Source of the DNA: QIAW01 sp035487295
GTDB lineage: Bacteria; Acidobacteriota; Terriglobia; Terriglobales; Acidobacteriaceae
Reading direction: 5' to 3'
Length of the DNA: 64,000 bases
Assembly (NCBI GenBank): GCA_035487295.1
Contig: DATHMH010000034.1
Span: forward strand, 62,001 to 126,000
Shown: positions 1-8,697 of the stretch, piece after piece
How positions within the stretch are numbered: the stretch's first letter is position 1
Layout of the letters: the number at the start of each line of letters is the position of its first letter
Made by a program: the position numbers and the translations under genes
Notes under the pieces: generated by a model
What the model was told of the DNA's origin: nothing
Databases searched by the model: none
The model's input: only the letters and a program-made list of their open reading frames with translations

Positions 1-203
1 ACCACCGTCAGGTCAGGCTGAATGCGGCTGGCAAGTTCAACTGTGGAATCAACGCTCTTGAGATCAAGGCTGATACAAGTGGCCTCTTCGGTGATGCCGC
101 CATTTCCAGGGGCGCAGATGACCTCTGAGACGCGCGCCGACTGGCGAACTTTCCACGCCAGCGCATGCTCGCGGCCTCCAGCACCCAGAATCAGGACCTT
201 CAT
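1..203 (-). CDS. purD: Phosphoribosylamine-glycine ligase, N-terminal part (runs off window)
   Basis: This is the start of GAR synthetase, which ligates glycine to phosphoribosylamine with ATP in step two of cytosolic purine synthesis. The 67 visible codons begin MKVLILGAGGREHALAWK, the GREHA nucleotide-fold signature of PurD, and continue to APGNGGI, also typical of the family. The ATP-grasp domain lies outside the window. Two in-frame ATG codons exist (complements of 207-209 and 201-203); the second gives the usual PurD N-terminus and was chosen. Upstream sits a heptamer-repeat tract (262-297) and then the divergent LysE-type gene. Confidence 0.9.
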   Translation of the reverse strand, partial: MKVLILGAGGREHALAWKVRQSARVSEVICAPGNGGITEEATCISLDLKSVDSTVELASRIQPDLTV

Positions 204-261
204 TCCCATAAGCTCGAATCAACAGGTTAGGTGGGAGCTTGCGGAGATGTCAAACGTGAAA

Positions 262-297
262 AGCAGTTCTCAGTTCCCGATTCTCAGCTCTCAGTCA
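262..297. repeat. Heptamer tandem repeat (CAGTTCT type)
   Basis: Tandem degenerate 7-bp units read CAGTTCT, CAGTTCC, CGATTCT, CAGCTCT. The same family recurs at 6789-6910, 8110-8150, 39497-39530, 50054-50076, 63722-63760 and 63920-63968. It sits in the spacer between the divergent purD and LysE-type genes. Confidence 0.7.
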
Positions 298-371
298 CGA
301 ACGCCTCAAATAATGTGAATTCTTCCTGAAGATTTTGCGAATCTAACCACCTTCAGGTTCATCGTAATCCT

Positions 372-1010
372 ATGCCCGATCATGCTGCTTTCCTGGCTTT
401 TCTTGTTGCCGCTTTGGCCCTGAACTTTGCTCCTGGGCCAGACATGCTTTACGTCCTGGGCCGCAGCCTGGGGCAAGGCCGCAAAGCCGGCGTCGTCTCC
501 GCTCTCGGTATCTTTGCCGGATGCTTGGTGCACATCGCCGCCGCGGCCCTCGGATTAGCCGCCCTGCTTCAGGCTTCGGTCACGGCGTACAACATCATCC
601 GTTACGCCGGCGCCGCTTATCTGATCTATTTAGGCGTGCGGATGCTGCTCAGCAAAAAAGCGCACAACGCGCTCTCCACCAGCAACAGCCTTCCGTCGGC
701 AAGTTTGAGCAGGATCTTTATCCAGGGAGTAATCACCAACGTGCTCAACCCCAAGGTCGCTATGTTCTTCGTGGCCTTCCTGCCGCAGTTTGTGAACGCG
801 GCGCGTGGCTCGGTTGTCTTTCAGATCGCTGTTCTGGGATTGATCTTTGATATTGGCGGCACGCTGGTGAACATTGGCGTCGCATTTTTCGCCGGGCACA
901 TCGGCAATCGCCTGCGCCAGAGCGCCCGCGCGGCCAGCCTGCAGCGCTGGTTCACCGGCAGCATTTTTATCGGACTAGGCCTTCGGTTGGGACTGGCCGG
1001 TCGCAAATAA
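372..1010 (+). CDS. LysE/RhtB-family amino-acid exporter
   Basis: This 212-residue inner-membrane protein belongs to the LysE/RhtB translocator family, whose members export amino acids or their derivatives by proton-driven transport. The N-terminus carries the family hallmark NFAPGPDMLYVLGRSL (about residues 18-33), followed by G..AG..SALGIFAG and the paired helices LIYLGVRMLL. About six hydrophobic segments are visible, and the central ITNVLNPKVAMFF segment is also family-typical. Length matches the usual 200-215 residues. The substrate cannot be told from sequence. Only a weak ribosome binding site precedes the ATG. The next gene starts 35 bp downstream on the same strand. Confidence 0.88.
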   Translation: MPDHAAFLAFLVAALALNFAPGPDMLYVLGRSLGQGRKAGVVSALGIFAGCLVHIAAAALGLAALLQASVTAYNIIRYAGAAYLIYLGVRMLLSKKAHNALSTSNSLPSASLSRIFIQGVITNVLNPKVAMFFVAFLPQFVNAARGSVVFQIAVLGLIFDIGGTLVNIGVAFFAGHIGNRLRQSARAASLQRWFTGSIFIGLGLRLGLAGRK

Positions 1011-1044
1011 GTGATTCGCTAAGACGCAGCAATATGAGGCTCAA

Positions 1045-1410
1045 ATGAAATTCGCCAAGATCGTTTTCTGGATTGCAGGCATCTGGGGCCTGCTGGTGCT
1101 TACGCCGCTGTTTTTTATCTTCAACACAATTGGCCGCCAGGATCCGCCGCCTATTACGCATCCGTTGTTCTACTACGGCTTCGTGACCGTGGGGCTGGCC
1201 TGGCAGTTCGCGTTTTTCGTGATCGCCACCGACCCGGCGCGCTTCCGCCCCATGATGATTCCCTCGATGATCGAAAAGCTTGGTTATGCCTTTGCTGCTT
1301 TCACAATCTACCTGCAAGGGCGAGTACGTTCGGGAGATTTAGTCTTCGGCGGCGCTGATCTGCTGCTGGGCTTCTTGTTCATCGTTGCCTTCTTCAAGAC
1401 AAAGACTTGA
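1045..1410 (+). CDS. Small four-helix membrane protein, unknown function
   Basis: I do not recognise this 121-residue protein. It has four likely transmembrane segments (about residues 8-28, 44-64, 78-92 and 99-117) and very short loops; the only charged stretches are near RQDPPP, DPARFRP and QGRVRSGD. A TGAGG ribosome binding site lies just before the ATG. It follows the LysE-type exporter by 35 bp and may be co-transcribed with it. Its 3' end overlaps the convergent acetyltransferase gene by 17 bp. Confidence 0.7.
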   Translation: MKFAKIVFWIAGIWGLLVLTPLFFIFNTIGRQDPPPITHPLFYYGFVTVGLAWQFAFFVIATDPARFRPMMIPSMIEKLGYAFAAFTIYLQGRVRSGDLVFGGADLLLGFLFIVAFFKTKT

Positions 1411-1789
1411 GGTATTCGATCAAAGGCATTCCAAAAAAATCTGCGATCTTCCCCGAGCGCCGGTATCCGTTTTTTTCGTAGAACTTCACCGCCAGGCCTG
1501 TTCCACGCCAATACGGCAGCACCGCCATGCCGCGCAGATGGCCCTCGGCGCCGTGAAATGAGCCGGCAATAGTTCCCACAATTCCCTCGGGCGCAGCTGC
1601 GACCAGCACATGCATCTGTTGCAAGCGAGCCGCAAGCCGTTCGGGAGTGAGTATGGTGTCGGCAAAAGCATCAGGAGTGTAAGCGCCTTGATAGGGCTCG
1701 AAGGCGGCAGCAAGGCAGCGCAGGATTCCTTCTTCATCGCCTGGGCTTGCGGGTCGGATAACTATTTCGTCTTTCAGTTCAGCATTCAT
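1394..1789 (-). CDS. GNAT-type N-acetyltransferase with an apparent internal deletion
   Basis: The 131-residue product begins IVIRPASPGDEEGI, a normal GNAT N-terminus, and contains the beta-4 stretch LRGMAVLPYWRGTG (about residues 85-98) that opens motif A, the acetyl-CoA pyrophosphate loop. In intact GNATs this is followed by a helix and strand of roughly 25-30 residues before the FYEKNGY segment of motif B. Here LAVKFYEKNGYRRSG follows at once, so the helix after the loop is missing although the frame is kept. The family call is secure; activity is doubtful. The ATG at 1787-1789 was preferred because the longer reading runs into the cupin gene. The 3' end overlaps the convergent membrane-protein gene. 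Confidence 0.75.
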   Translation of the reverse strand: MNAELKDEIVIRPASPGDEEGILRCLAAAFEPYQGAYTPDAFADTILTPERLAARLQQMHVLVAAAPEGIVGTIAGSFHGAEGHLRGMAVLPYWRGTGLAVKFYEKNGYRRSGKIADFFGMPLIEYLKSLS

Positions 1790-1805
1790 CGCGCAATGAG
1801 GAACG

Positions 1806-2171
1806 CTAAATTCTTTCCAGCTCCAACACGGTGCGTTCGTTGCGCAGGTTGCCGGTATTGAGGGTTCCTTTAGGTTCAATCAAGACAATATGCACTTCCT
1901 GCTCGGCCACAGGACAATGCTCCACCCCGTGCGCAACGATGAAAAACTCACCTTCATCAATGGCGACATCGCCATCGCGCAGTTTCATCAGCAATCTGCC
2001 CTTCACCACTAAAAACAGTTCGTCTTCGCTTTCATGGTGGTGCCAGATGAATTCGCCCTTCAGCTTCACCACTTTGACGTGGCAGTCGTTCACCTCGCCG
2101 ACAATGCGGGGATTGCAATAATCGGTAAAGTGGCTGAATTTTTCCGCGAGATTTACTTTTTGATTTTTCAT
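1806..2171 (-). CDS. Single-domain cupin protein
   Basis: This 121-residue protein is a small cupin. The metal-binding motif 1 is readable as FIWHHHESEDELFLVVKGRL (two or three His and a Glu in G(X)5HXH(X)3-4E(X)6G form), and motif 2 as the G.FFIVAHGVEHCPVA segment. These proteins fold as one beta-barrel and usually bind one divalent metal; the reaction cannot be named. The start MKNQKVNLAEKF at 2169-2171 is preferred over an upstream ATG because GGGAATC precedes it. It lies 40 bp downstream of the TSUP permease gene, separated by a GAGACGTAGC hairpin, and 16 bp before the GNAT gene. Confidence 0.82.
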   Translation of the reverse strand: MKNQKVNLAEKFSHFTDYCNPRIVGEVNDCHVKVVKLKGEFIWHHHESEDELFLVVKGRLLMKLRDGDVAIDEGEFFIVAHGVEHCPVAEQEVHIVLIEPKGTLNTGNLRNERTVLELERI

Positions 2172-2183
2172 AAAGATTCCCGG

Positions 2184-2205
2184 GAGACGTAGCAAGCTGC
2201 GTCTC
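2184..2205. repeat. Small dispersed hairpin repeat (GAGACGTAGC family)
   Basis: Ten-base arms GAGACGTAGC and GCTGCGTCTC are separated by AA. Related hairpins occur at 13642-13663, 14303-14325 and 17382-17404. This copy lies between the co-directional TSUP and cupin genes. Confidence 0.75.
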
Positions 2206-2210
2206 TACCA

Positions 2211-2984
2211 TTATTTCCTTAAGAAGAAATACGTCGTCATCCCTGCGCCAATGGCGATGACCAGGTAACGCACCACTTTCTGGTCGAGTTTTTGCGCGTA
2301 CCATGCGCCGCCATATCCGCCCAGCGCCGCGCCCACGGTCATCAGGATGGCCTGCGGCCACACCACCGCTCCCGCTAAAACAAAAGTCACAATGGCAATG
2401 GCGTTGGCCAGGCTTGCCAGCAGCGTCTTGAAGGCATTCATAGTGTGGATATTCTCCATCCCCATCACCGCCAGCAAAGCCAGCATAAGAATTCCGGCTC
2501 CCGCCCCGAAGTAGCCGATATAAACGGCAACCGCCAGTTGCAACAGCGTCACCGCAAACAAAGCCGCCAGCGAGGCATGGGCGTGGCGCTCGGCGCGGCG
2601 GCGTATCCAGTTGCTCACCGGGCCGCCAACTGCAAAAGTCAGCGTAGCGCCGAGCAGCAGCCACGGAACCACCCGCATGAAGGTGGATTGCGACGTCTTC
2701 AGAAGAAGCCTGGCCCCGACGAGCGAACCCAAAATGGTCACTATAAACAGCGGCATCAGCATCTTCCATTTTTCGCGGCCTTCGAGCTCGCGGCGGTACG
2801 CGCCCACCGATGCCACGGTTCCCGGCCACAGCGCCACTGTGTTGGTGGCGTTGGCATTGATGGGCAGCATTCCGGTGAAGATCAGGGTGGGAAAAGCGAT
2901 AAAGCCCCCGCCCCCGGCGACGGAATTCAGCCCGCCGGCGACAACCGCCGCCACAAAAAGCAACGCCGCATGGCTCAGATGCAT
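2211..2984 (-). CDS. TSUP/TauE-SafE family membrane permease
   Basis: This 257-residue integral membrane protein matches the TauE/SafE (TSUP) family of anion exporters for sulfite or organosulfonates. The N-terminal repeat shows the hallmark GGLNSVAGGGGFIAFPTL (about residues 17-34), followed by NATNTVALWPG. A second hydrophobic block with GYFGAGAGILMLALL (about 147-161) is the matching half-repeat. About eight membrane helices are visible. The substrate is unknown. A TTG codon nine bases upstream would also be in frame; the ATG is chosen as the more usual start. It is probably co-transcribed with the downstream cupin and GNAT genes. Confidence 0.87.
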   Translation of the reverse strand: MHLSHAALLFVAAVVAGGLNSVAGGGGFIAFPTLIFTGMLPINANATNTVALWPGTVASVGAYRRELEGREKWKMLMPLFIVTILGSLVGARLLLKTSQSTFMRVVPWLLLGATLTFAVGGPVSNWIRRRAERHAHASLAALFAVTLLQLAVAVYIGYFGAGAGILMLALLAVMGMENIHTMNAFKTLLASLANAIAIVTFVLAGAVVWPQAILMTVGAALGGYGGAWYAQKLDQKVVRYLVIAIGAGMTTYFFLRK

Positions 2985-3104
2985 GTTTCCCAATGGATTA
3001 GATTATCAGGCCAGAAGATTCTAATTAATACCGCGCGTGAGGAATCTGCGGGTCACCAGCATGTTCGTAGTAAGTTCCTCTCTTGAGCTTGCCGTTTTGC
3101 TACG

Positions 3105-3524
3105 ATGGATTCGATGCTTTCCAATCGTTCCATGCCTCGCAGCATTGTGATTCCAGAACTGGCCTACCCGAATATCGGCGAGGCGATTGATTGGTTGTGC
3201 AAAGTCTTCGGCTTTACTCTTCGCATCCGGATCGCGGACCACCGCGCGCAACTGAATGTCGGTGGCGGGGGAGCGGTGGTCTTAATTGAACAGAGCCGCA
3301 ATGTCTCGTTGCGATCTGCCGTCATGGTGAGGGTCGAAGACGTTCACGCTCATTACGAGCGAGTGCGGCGAAGCGGTGCGAAGATCGTTCGAGAACCCAG
3401 AGACTATCCTTATGGCGAACGACAATATAATGTCGAGGACTTCGCCGGGCACCATTGGTGCTTCTCGCAATCCATTGCAGACGTTGATCCAGGAGAATGG
3501 GGAGGAACGTCCGCCGAACTGTAG
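3105..3524 (+). CDS. VOC (glyoxalase/bleomycin-resistance) fold protein
   Basis: The 139-residue product is a single vicinal-oxygen-chelate domain of the PhnB-like glyoxalase type. It reads SIVIPELAYPNIGEAIDWLCKVF..., then a middle MVRVEDVHAHYERVRRSGAKIV, and closes YGERQYNVEDFAGHHWCFSQ, the usual VOC order with a final strand carrying an acidic metal ligand. No catalytic reaction can be assigned; relatives are often labelled bleomycin resistance without proof. Three in-frame ATG codons (3105, 3114, 3132) are possible. It stands alone, divergent from the TSUP gene. Confidence 0.82.
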   Translation: MDSMLSNRSMPRSIVIPELAYPNIGEAIDWLCKVFGFTLRIRIADHRAQLNVGGGGAVVLIEQSRNVSLRSAVMVRVEDVHAHYERVRRSGAKIVREPRDYPYGERQYNVEDFAGHHWCFSQSIADVDPGEWGGTSAEL

Positions 3525-3590
3525 CCTAATGACCTTGGACTTTCGCTACGCTCTGACGAGTCTGATTTGTTGAAAGCAGCGGCTGCAGCT

Positions 3591-4313
3591 TTATTCCACG
3601 GTTTGAGGCAGGGGTTCTTGCTCGACTGGCCGGGCAGCCACAGGTTGGGAAAGAGGATCGTAGTCGCGATAGACGCTAATGTGAAATACCGGTTGGCGGA
3701 ACTCCTCTTCCGCGTCAATCAGCCCGCTGTTCTGGATATTCAGCAAATAATTCTGCACCCAGGTGCGCTGCTTGCGGGTCATGCCGCGCTTGGCAATATC
3801 AACCGCGGCGCCGGTCAGGTGCGGGGAAACAATATCGCCATCTTCAGGAGTGGCGGCAACGGCGGCAGCGGCGTTACGGTTGTGGCGGCGCAACTTCTGC
3901 TGCACTTCCGCGGTGCGCACAGCCGAGTTCACCTGCAACGGAGTTTTGAATTCCTGGTAATACGCGTCGGAAAAATTCTTCAGAAATGTGCCCGCCCAGG
4001 GACGGCAATAACGGCGATCTTCCGGCAACTTGGGATCGACGGTCAGGGTGCGGCCCAGCGGAAGGGCCACCAATTCCTGATTGCGGGTCAGCTCCTGCAG
4101 TTGGGCATCATCCTGAATGCGCTCCAACTCGTCTTGTGTGGCCTTCTGGTTCTGCCGCACCAGAGATTCATGTGATCCCTTGATCGGCGAGTGAAAAACA
4201 ATACGGCGAAAATGGCGGCGATGATGAGTCACCAGGTGAGCAGGTTTTTGCGCAGAATGCGTGCCTGGCAGAACGGCGTTCGCGAACATCATGAATAAAA
4301 CAACAGCCTGCAT
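3591..4313 (-). CDS. Exported DUF5715-type protein with an M15 peptidase-like metal motif
   Basis: This 240-residue protein has a hydrophobic N-terminus and then a domain of the DUF5715 type found in Acidobacteriota. Its core contains VNSAVRT (about 128-134), SPHLTGAAVD (163-172) and VFHISVY (209-215). This is the pattern of VanY/D-Ala-D-Ala carboxypeptidases (M15): an arginine strand, SxHxxGxAxD, and a late zinc histidine. Likely metal ligands are H165, D172 and H211. By inference it could trim peptidoglycan in the periplasm; no experimental relative is known to me. GAGGGG precedes the ATG. It is a lone gene, convergent with the VOC gene. Confidence 0.72.
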   Translation of the reverse strand: MQAVVLFMMFANAVLPGTHSAQKPAHLVTHHRRHFRRIVFHSPIKGSHESLVRQNQKATQDELERIQDDAQLQELTRNQELVALPLGRTLTVDPKLPEDRRYCRPWAGTFLKNFSDAYYQEFKTPLQVNSAVRTAEVQQKLRRHNRNAAAAVAATPEDGDIVSPHLTGAAVDIAKRGMTRKQRTWVQNYLLNIQNSGLIDAEEEFRQPVFHISVYRDYDPLSQPVAARPVEQEPLPQTVE

Positions 4314-4558
4314 ATCCCCTCGGTCTGACTGACTCTATTCCGGGCGCCGTGCCCCAGGTACTCCGAATTTAGACAGCAAATTCGCCCAGCAAAGATGTCT
4401 AATTTACACGAAAAATTCTCTTGGCGTAAGTTGACTGCCCGGATTCTATCCATGCCGTTCGTACATGCACCATCGGGGAAACGCCTGAGTGTTGCACCAT
4501 CGGCTTGATTTGGGCAGCCAGAGGGACATGTCCAAAAGTCACGCGGTATTCTTACAGG

Positions 4559-4915
4559 ATGCAGTTCAATTATGAAGGCAGGGTCTTTCGTACGGTGAGC
4601 AACTCAGCCCATGGCGAGGCGGGAAGCGAAACGCGCTTTCATTACCACCAGCAGGAAAATGTAGTCTGGGCAGCTTATGGCGGAGGCAATGTTCTGTTGG
4701 GAAACCTGCTGGCCAAAGTCAATGCCGATGGATCTTTGGAAATGCGCTATCAGCACCTGAACCAGGCGGGAGAATTTATGACCGGCGAATGCCATTCCGT
4801 TCCTGAAGTCCTGCCTGATGGCCGCTACCGCCTGCATGAAAAATGGCGCTGGACCTGCGGCGACTGCTCCAGCGGCGAATCGGTCGTTGAAGAAATTCTT
4901 CACGACGCAAAATAA
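4559..4915 (+). CDS. Small conserved protein of unknown function
   Basis: The 118-residue product starts MQFNYEGRVFRTVSNSAHGE and is rich in beta strands (VWAAYGGGNVLLGNLLAKV, then ADGSLEMRYQHLNQAGE). Similar proteins are frequently labelled n-acetylglutamate synthase in automated annotation, but no acetyltransferase motif is visible, so I do not accept that name. No signal peptide or membrane segment is present. The start at 4559 follows ACAGG and is preferred over an upstream ATG at 4505. It is convergent with the thioesterase gene, 37 bp away. Confidence 0.65.
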   Translation: MQFNYEGRVFRTVSNSAHGEAGSETRFHYHQQENVVWAAYGGGNVLLGNLLAKVNADGSLEMRYQHLNQAGEFMTGECHSVPEVLPDGRYRLHEKWRWTCGDCSSGESVVEEILHDAK

Positions 4916-4952
4916 AAATGCAAAATCAAAACTGAATTCCGTCACTAAGTTG

Positions 4953-5345
4953 TTATCGCACGGCCCGCATCTTTTCCAGAAATTGGTTGACGGTAATAAC
5001 GGCTCGGCCCACCGTGCCGCGGCCAACTTCCTTCTCTCCTGCGCGGGCGCTGACGCGCAGAGTGTAAAAGCGGCCGTCGAAAGCTTCGAGCACCGCCTCA
5101 GCCGTCACCTGCGCGCCAATGCCGCTGGCGGCGCGGTGCTCGATGTTGATGTGCGTGCCCACGGTCAACTCCCCCGGCTCGCAATAGGCTTCGAGAGCAC
5201 GAAAAGCGGCGGTTTCCATCAGGCGAATCATGTCAGGCGTGGAGTAAATTGGCGGCAGCGTCTGGTGATGCGACGTGAGCGTGTGTTTGAATTCAACCGT
5301 CTCGCGGGCTTCGCCGCGGGTGCCGATGGGAATAGGCTTGGCCAT
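4953..5345 (-). CDS. FlK-like hot-dog thioesterase
   Basis: This 130-residue hot-dog protein resembles fluoroacetyl-CoA thioesterase FlK and its housekeeping relatives, which hydrolyse small acyl-CoA thioesters in the cytosol. The FlK triad is Thr42, Glu50 and His76; here T36 (in YSTPDM), E44 (in LMETAA) and H70 (in NIEHRAAS) fall at exactly the same spacing (8 and 26 residues). G63-H65 gives a GTH turn before the central helix exit. The substrate is unknown; fluoroacetate need not be it. The start MAKPIPIGTRGEA is chosen because an upstream extension reads through a hairpin repeat. The gene follows the CADD-type gene on the same strand. Confidence 0.8.
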   Translation of the reverse strand: MAKPIPIGTRGEARETVEFKHTLTSHHQTLPPIYSTPDMIRLMETAAFRALEAYCEPGELTVGTHINIEHRAASGIGAQVTAEAVLEAFDGRFYTLRVSARAGEKEVGRGTVGRAVITVNQFLEKMRAVR

Positions 5346-5357
5346 GGAACTTAATTT

Positions 5358-5421
5358 AACCACAGAGACACAGAGACACAGAGAAAGCAAAATCAGGTTT
5401 CTCTCTCTGTGTCTCTGAGGT
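5358..5421. repeat. Imperfect inverted repeat, ACCACAGAGACACAGAG family
   Basis: A CCACAGAGACACAGAGA arm faces a CTCTCTGTGTCTCTGAGGT arm across about 20 bp. It lies between the CADD-type gene and the thioesterase gene. Relatives occur at 21068-21104, 24505-24570 and 42683-42718. It may act as a stem in RNA; no T-tract makes it a classic terminator. Confidence 0.65.
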
Positions 5422-5467
5422 GAATGCAAAGACTTTCTTTGCCTTTAAGGGCAGGCAATTCGTTAGG

Positions 5468-6190
5468 CTACGCGGCCGCGCGCTCCAGTCGCTCGCGTTC
5501 GATGCCATCGAGGGCGCGCCACAGGGCTTGCGCGGTTTTTTCAGCGGCATCGAGGGCCTGGGTAATGCCGTCATCGCCCGCCATGCTGACCTGCGCTTCC
5601 AAAAGATTTTGCCAGACTTGGGCATGGAGCACATCGGCCGTGGTATGCAAAGTGAAATAGCTGCAGGTTTTGCCGTCGGCGCCGTAACGCTCTTGCAGTC
5701 CCGCGGCCTTTTCTTTGGCCACACGCGGAACCTGCGATTCATAAGCATAAAAGGCGGCCAAAGCCTCTGCCGGGGAGCCTTCTTTTGCGACTTTTTCAAA
5801 AGCGGCGATCAGTTCGCGGACCTCGGCAACCGGCTTGTTTCCCTTCACCATGGTGCGGTTGGCGCCCATGCCCTCGGCGAAATCAAGCCAGAGCTCGGCG
5901 TGGGAGCGGCGATCAGGCGAACCAACCCCTTCTTCATCGGCGCGATTTTGCGAAACCGTTTGCGCCATTTCCGGCGTGGCGCATTGGTCCGCGGCCGTGT
6001 TTAAGCGTTCTTCAAAAATTCTCAGATATTCGGGAAAGGCCGCGACATGGTGGTAATAATCGGCGGCGTAGGCCCGCAGGTCGTCGCGCGTGAGATGGCC
6101 CATGGTCCAGGCCTGGTAAAAGGGATGGCACAGCAAATCGTATTTCGCGATGCGGGCGTTCAGTTCCTGCCAGAACGGACGTAAGTTCAT
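5468..6190 (-). CDS. CADD-type (PqqC/TENA fold) 4-aminobenzoate synthase
   Basis: This 240-residue heme-oxygenase-fold protein matches the CADD family (Chlamydia CT610), which makes 4-aminobenzoate for folate without PabABC, using a dimetal site and one of its own tyrosines as precursor. Shared features are HPFYQAWTMGHL with Tyr25 at the position of the sacrificed tyrosine, AYAADYYHHVAAFPEYL, YESQVPRVAKEK with a Lys at the conserved position (K161), and ligands E86/E87, H97, E151, H182, D186 and H189 (HTTADVLH). The mechanism is from published work on CT610; its operation here is inferred. GGAG precedes the ATG. The thioesterase gene follows 123 bp downstream. Confidence 0.82.
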   Translation of the reverse strand: MNLRPFWQELNARIAKYDLLCHPFYQAWTMGHLTRDDLRAYAADYYHHVAAFPEYLRIFEERLNTAADQCATPEMAQTVSQNRADEEGVGSPDRRSHAELWLDFAEGMGANRTMVKGNKPVAEVRELIAAFEKVAKEGSPAEALAAFYAYESQVPRVAKEKAAGLQERYGADGKTCSYFTLHTTADVLHAQVWQNLLEAQVSMAGDDGITQALDAAEKTAQALWRALDGIERERLERAAA

Positions 6191-6369
6191 GAGTGCTCCT
6201 TGCTGGGAAATTCGGCTAATTAGAACACACTATCTTCCTACAAACATACGTCTGGGGGCAAGTTAAGCGGGGAATTTTGCCAACCGGCGGGTTGAGGCCG
6301 GGCCGCATCTCAACCGGCGTGCAAAAGAATGTTGCTAAAATAGGAAATGTCAGGATTTCCATACATTTC

Positions 6370-8610
<2,241 letters not shown>

Positions 8611-8697
8611 TTCGGCAAACACCCTTGGTGTCTTGCATTGCTTCGCGAAGCGCGATACATTCCACCTCACAATCCTTCGCATGAGCGTATTAGGTTT

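Noticed and set aside
22..318. A 98-codon plus-strand frame at the left edge
   Set aside because: It is the antisense shadow of purD and the heptamer repeat.
4559..4915. N-acetylglutamate synthase
   Set aside because: This common automated label is not backed by any acetyltransferase motif in the 118 residues.
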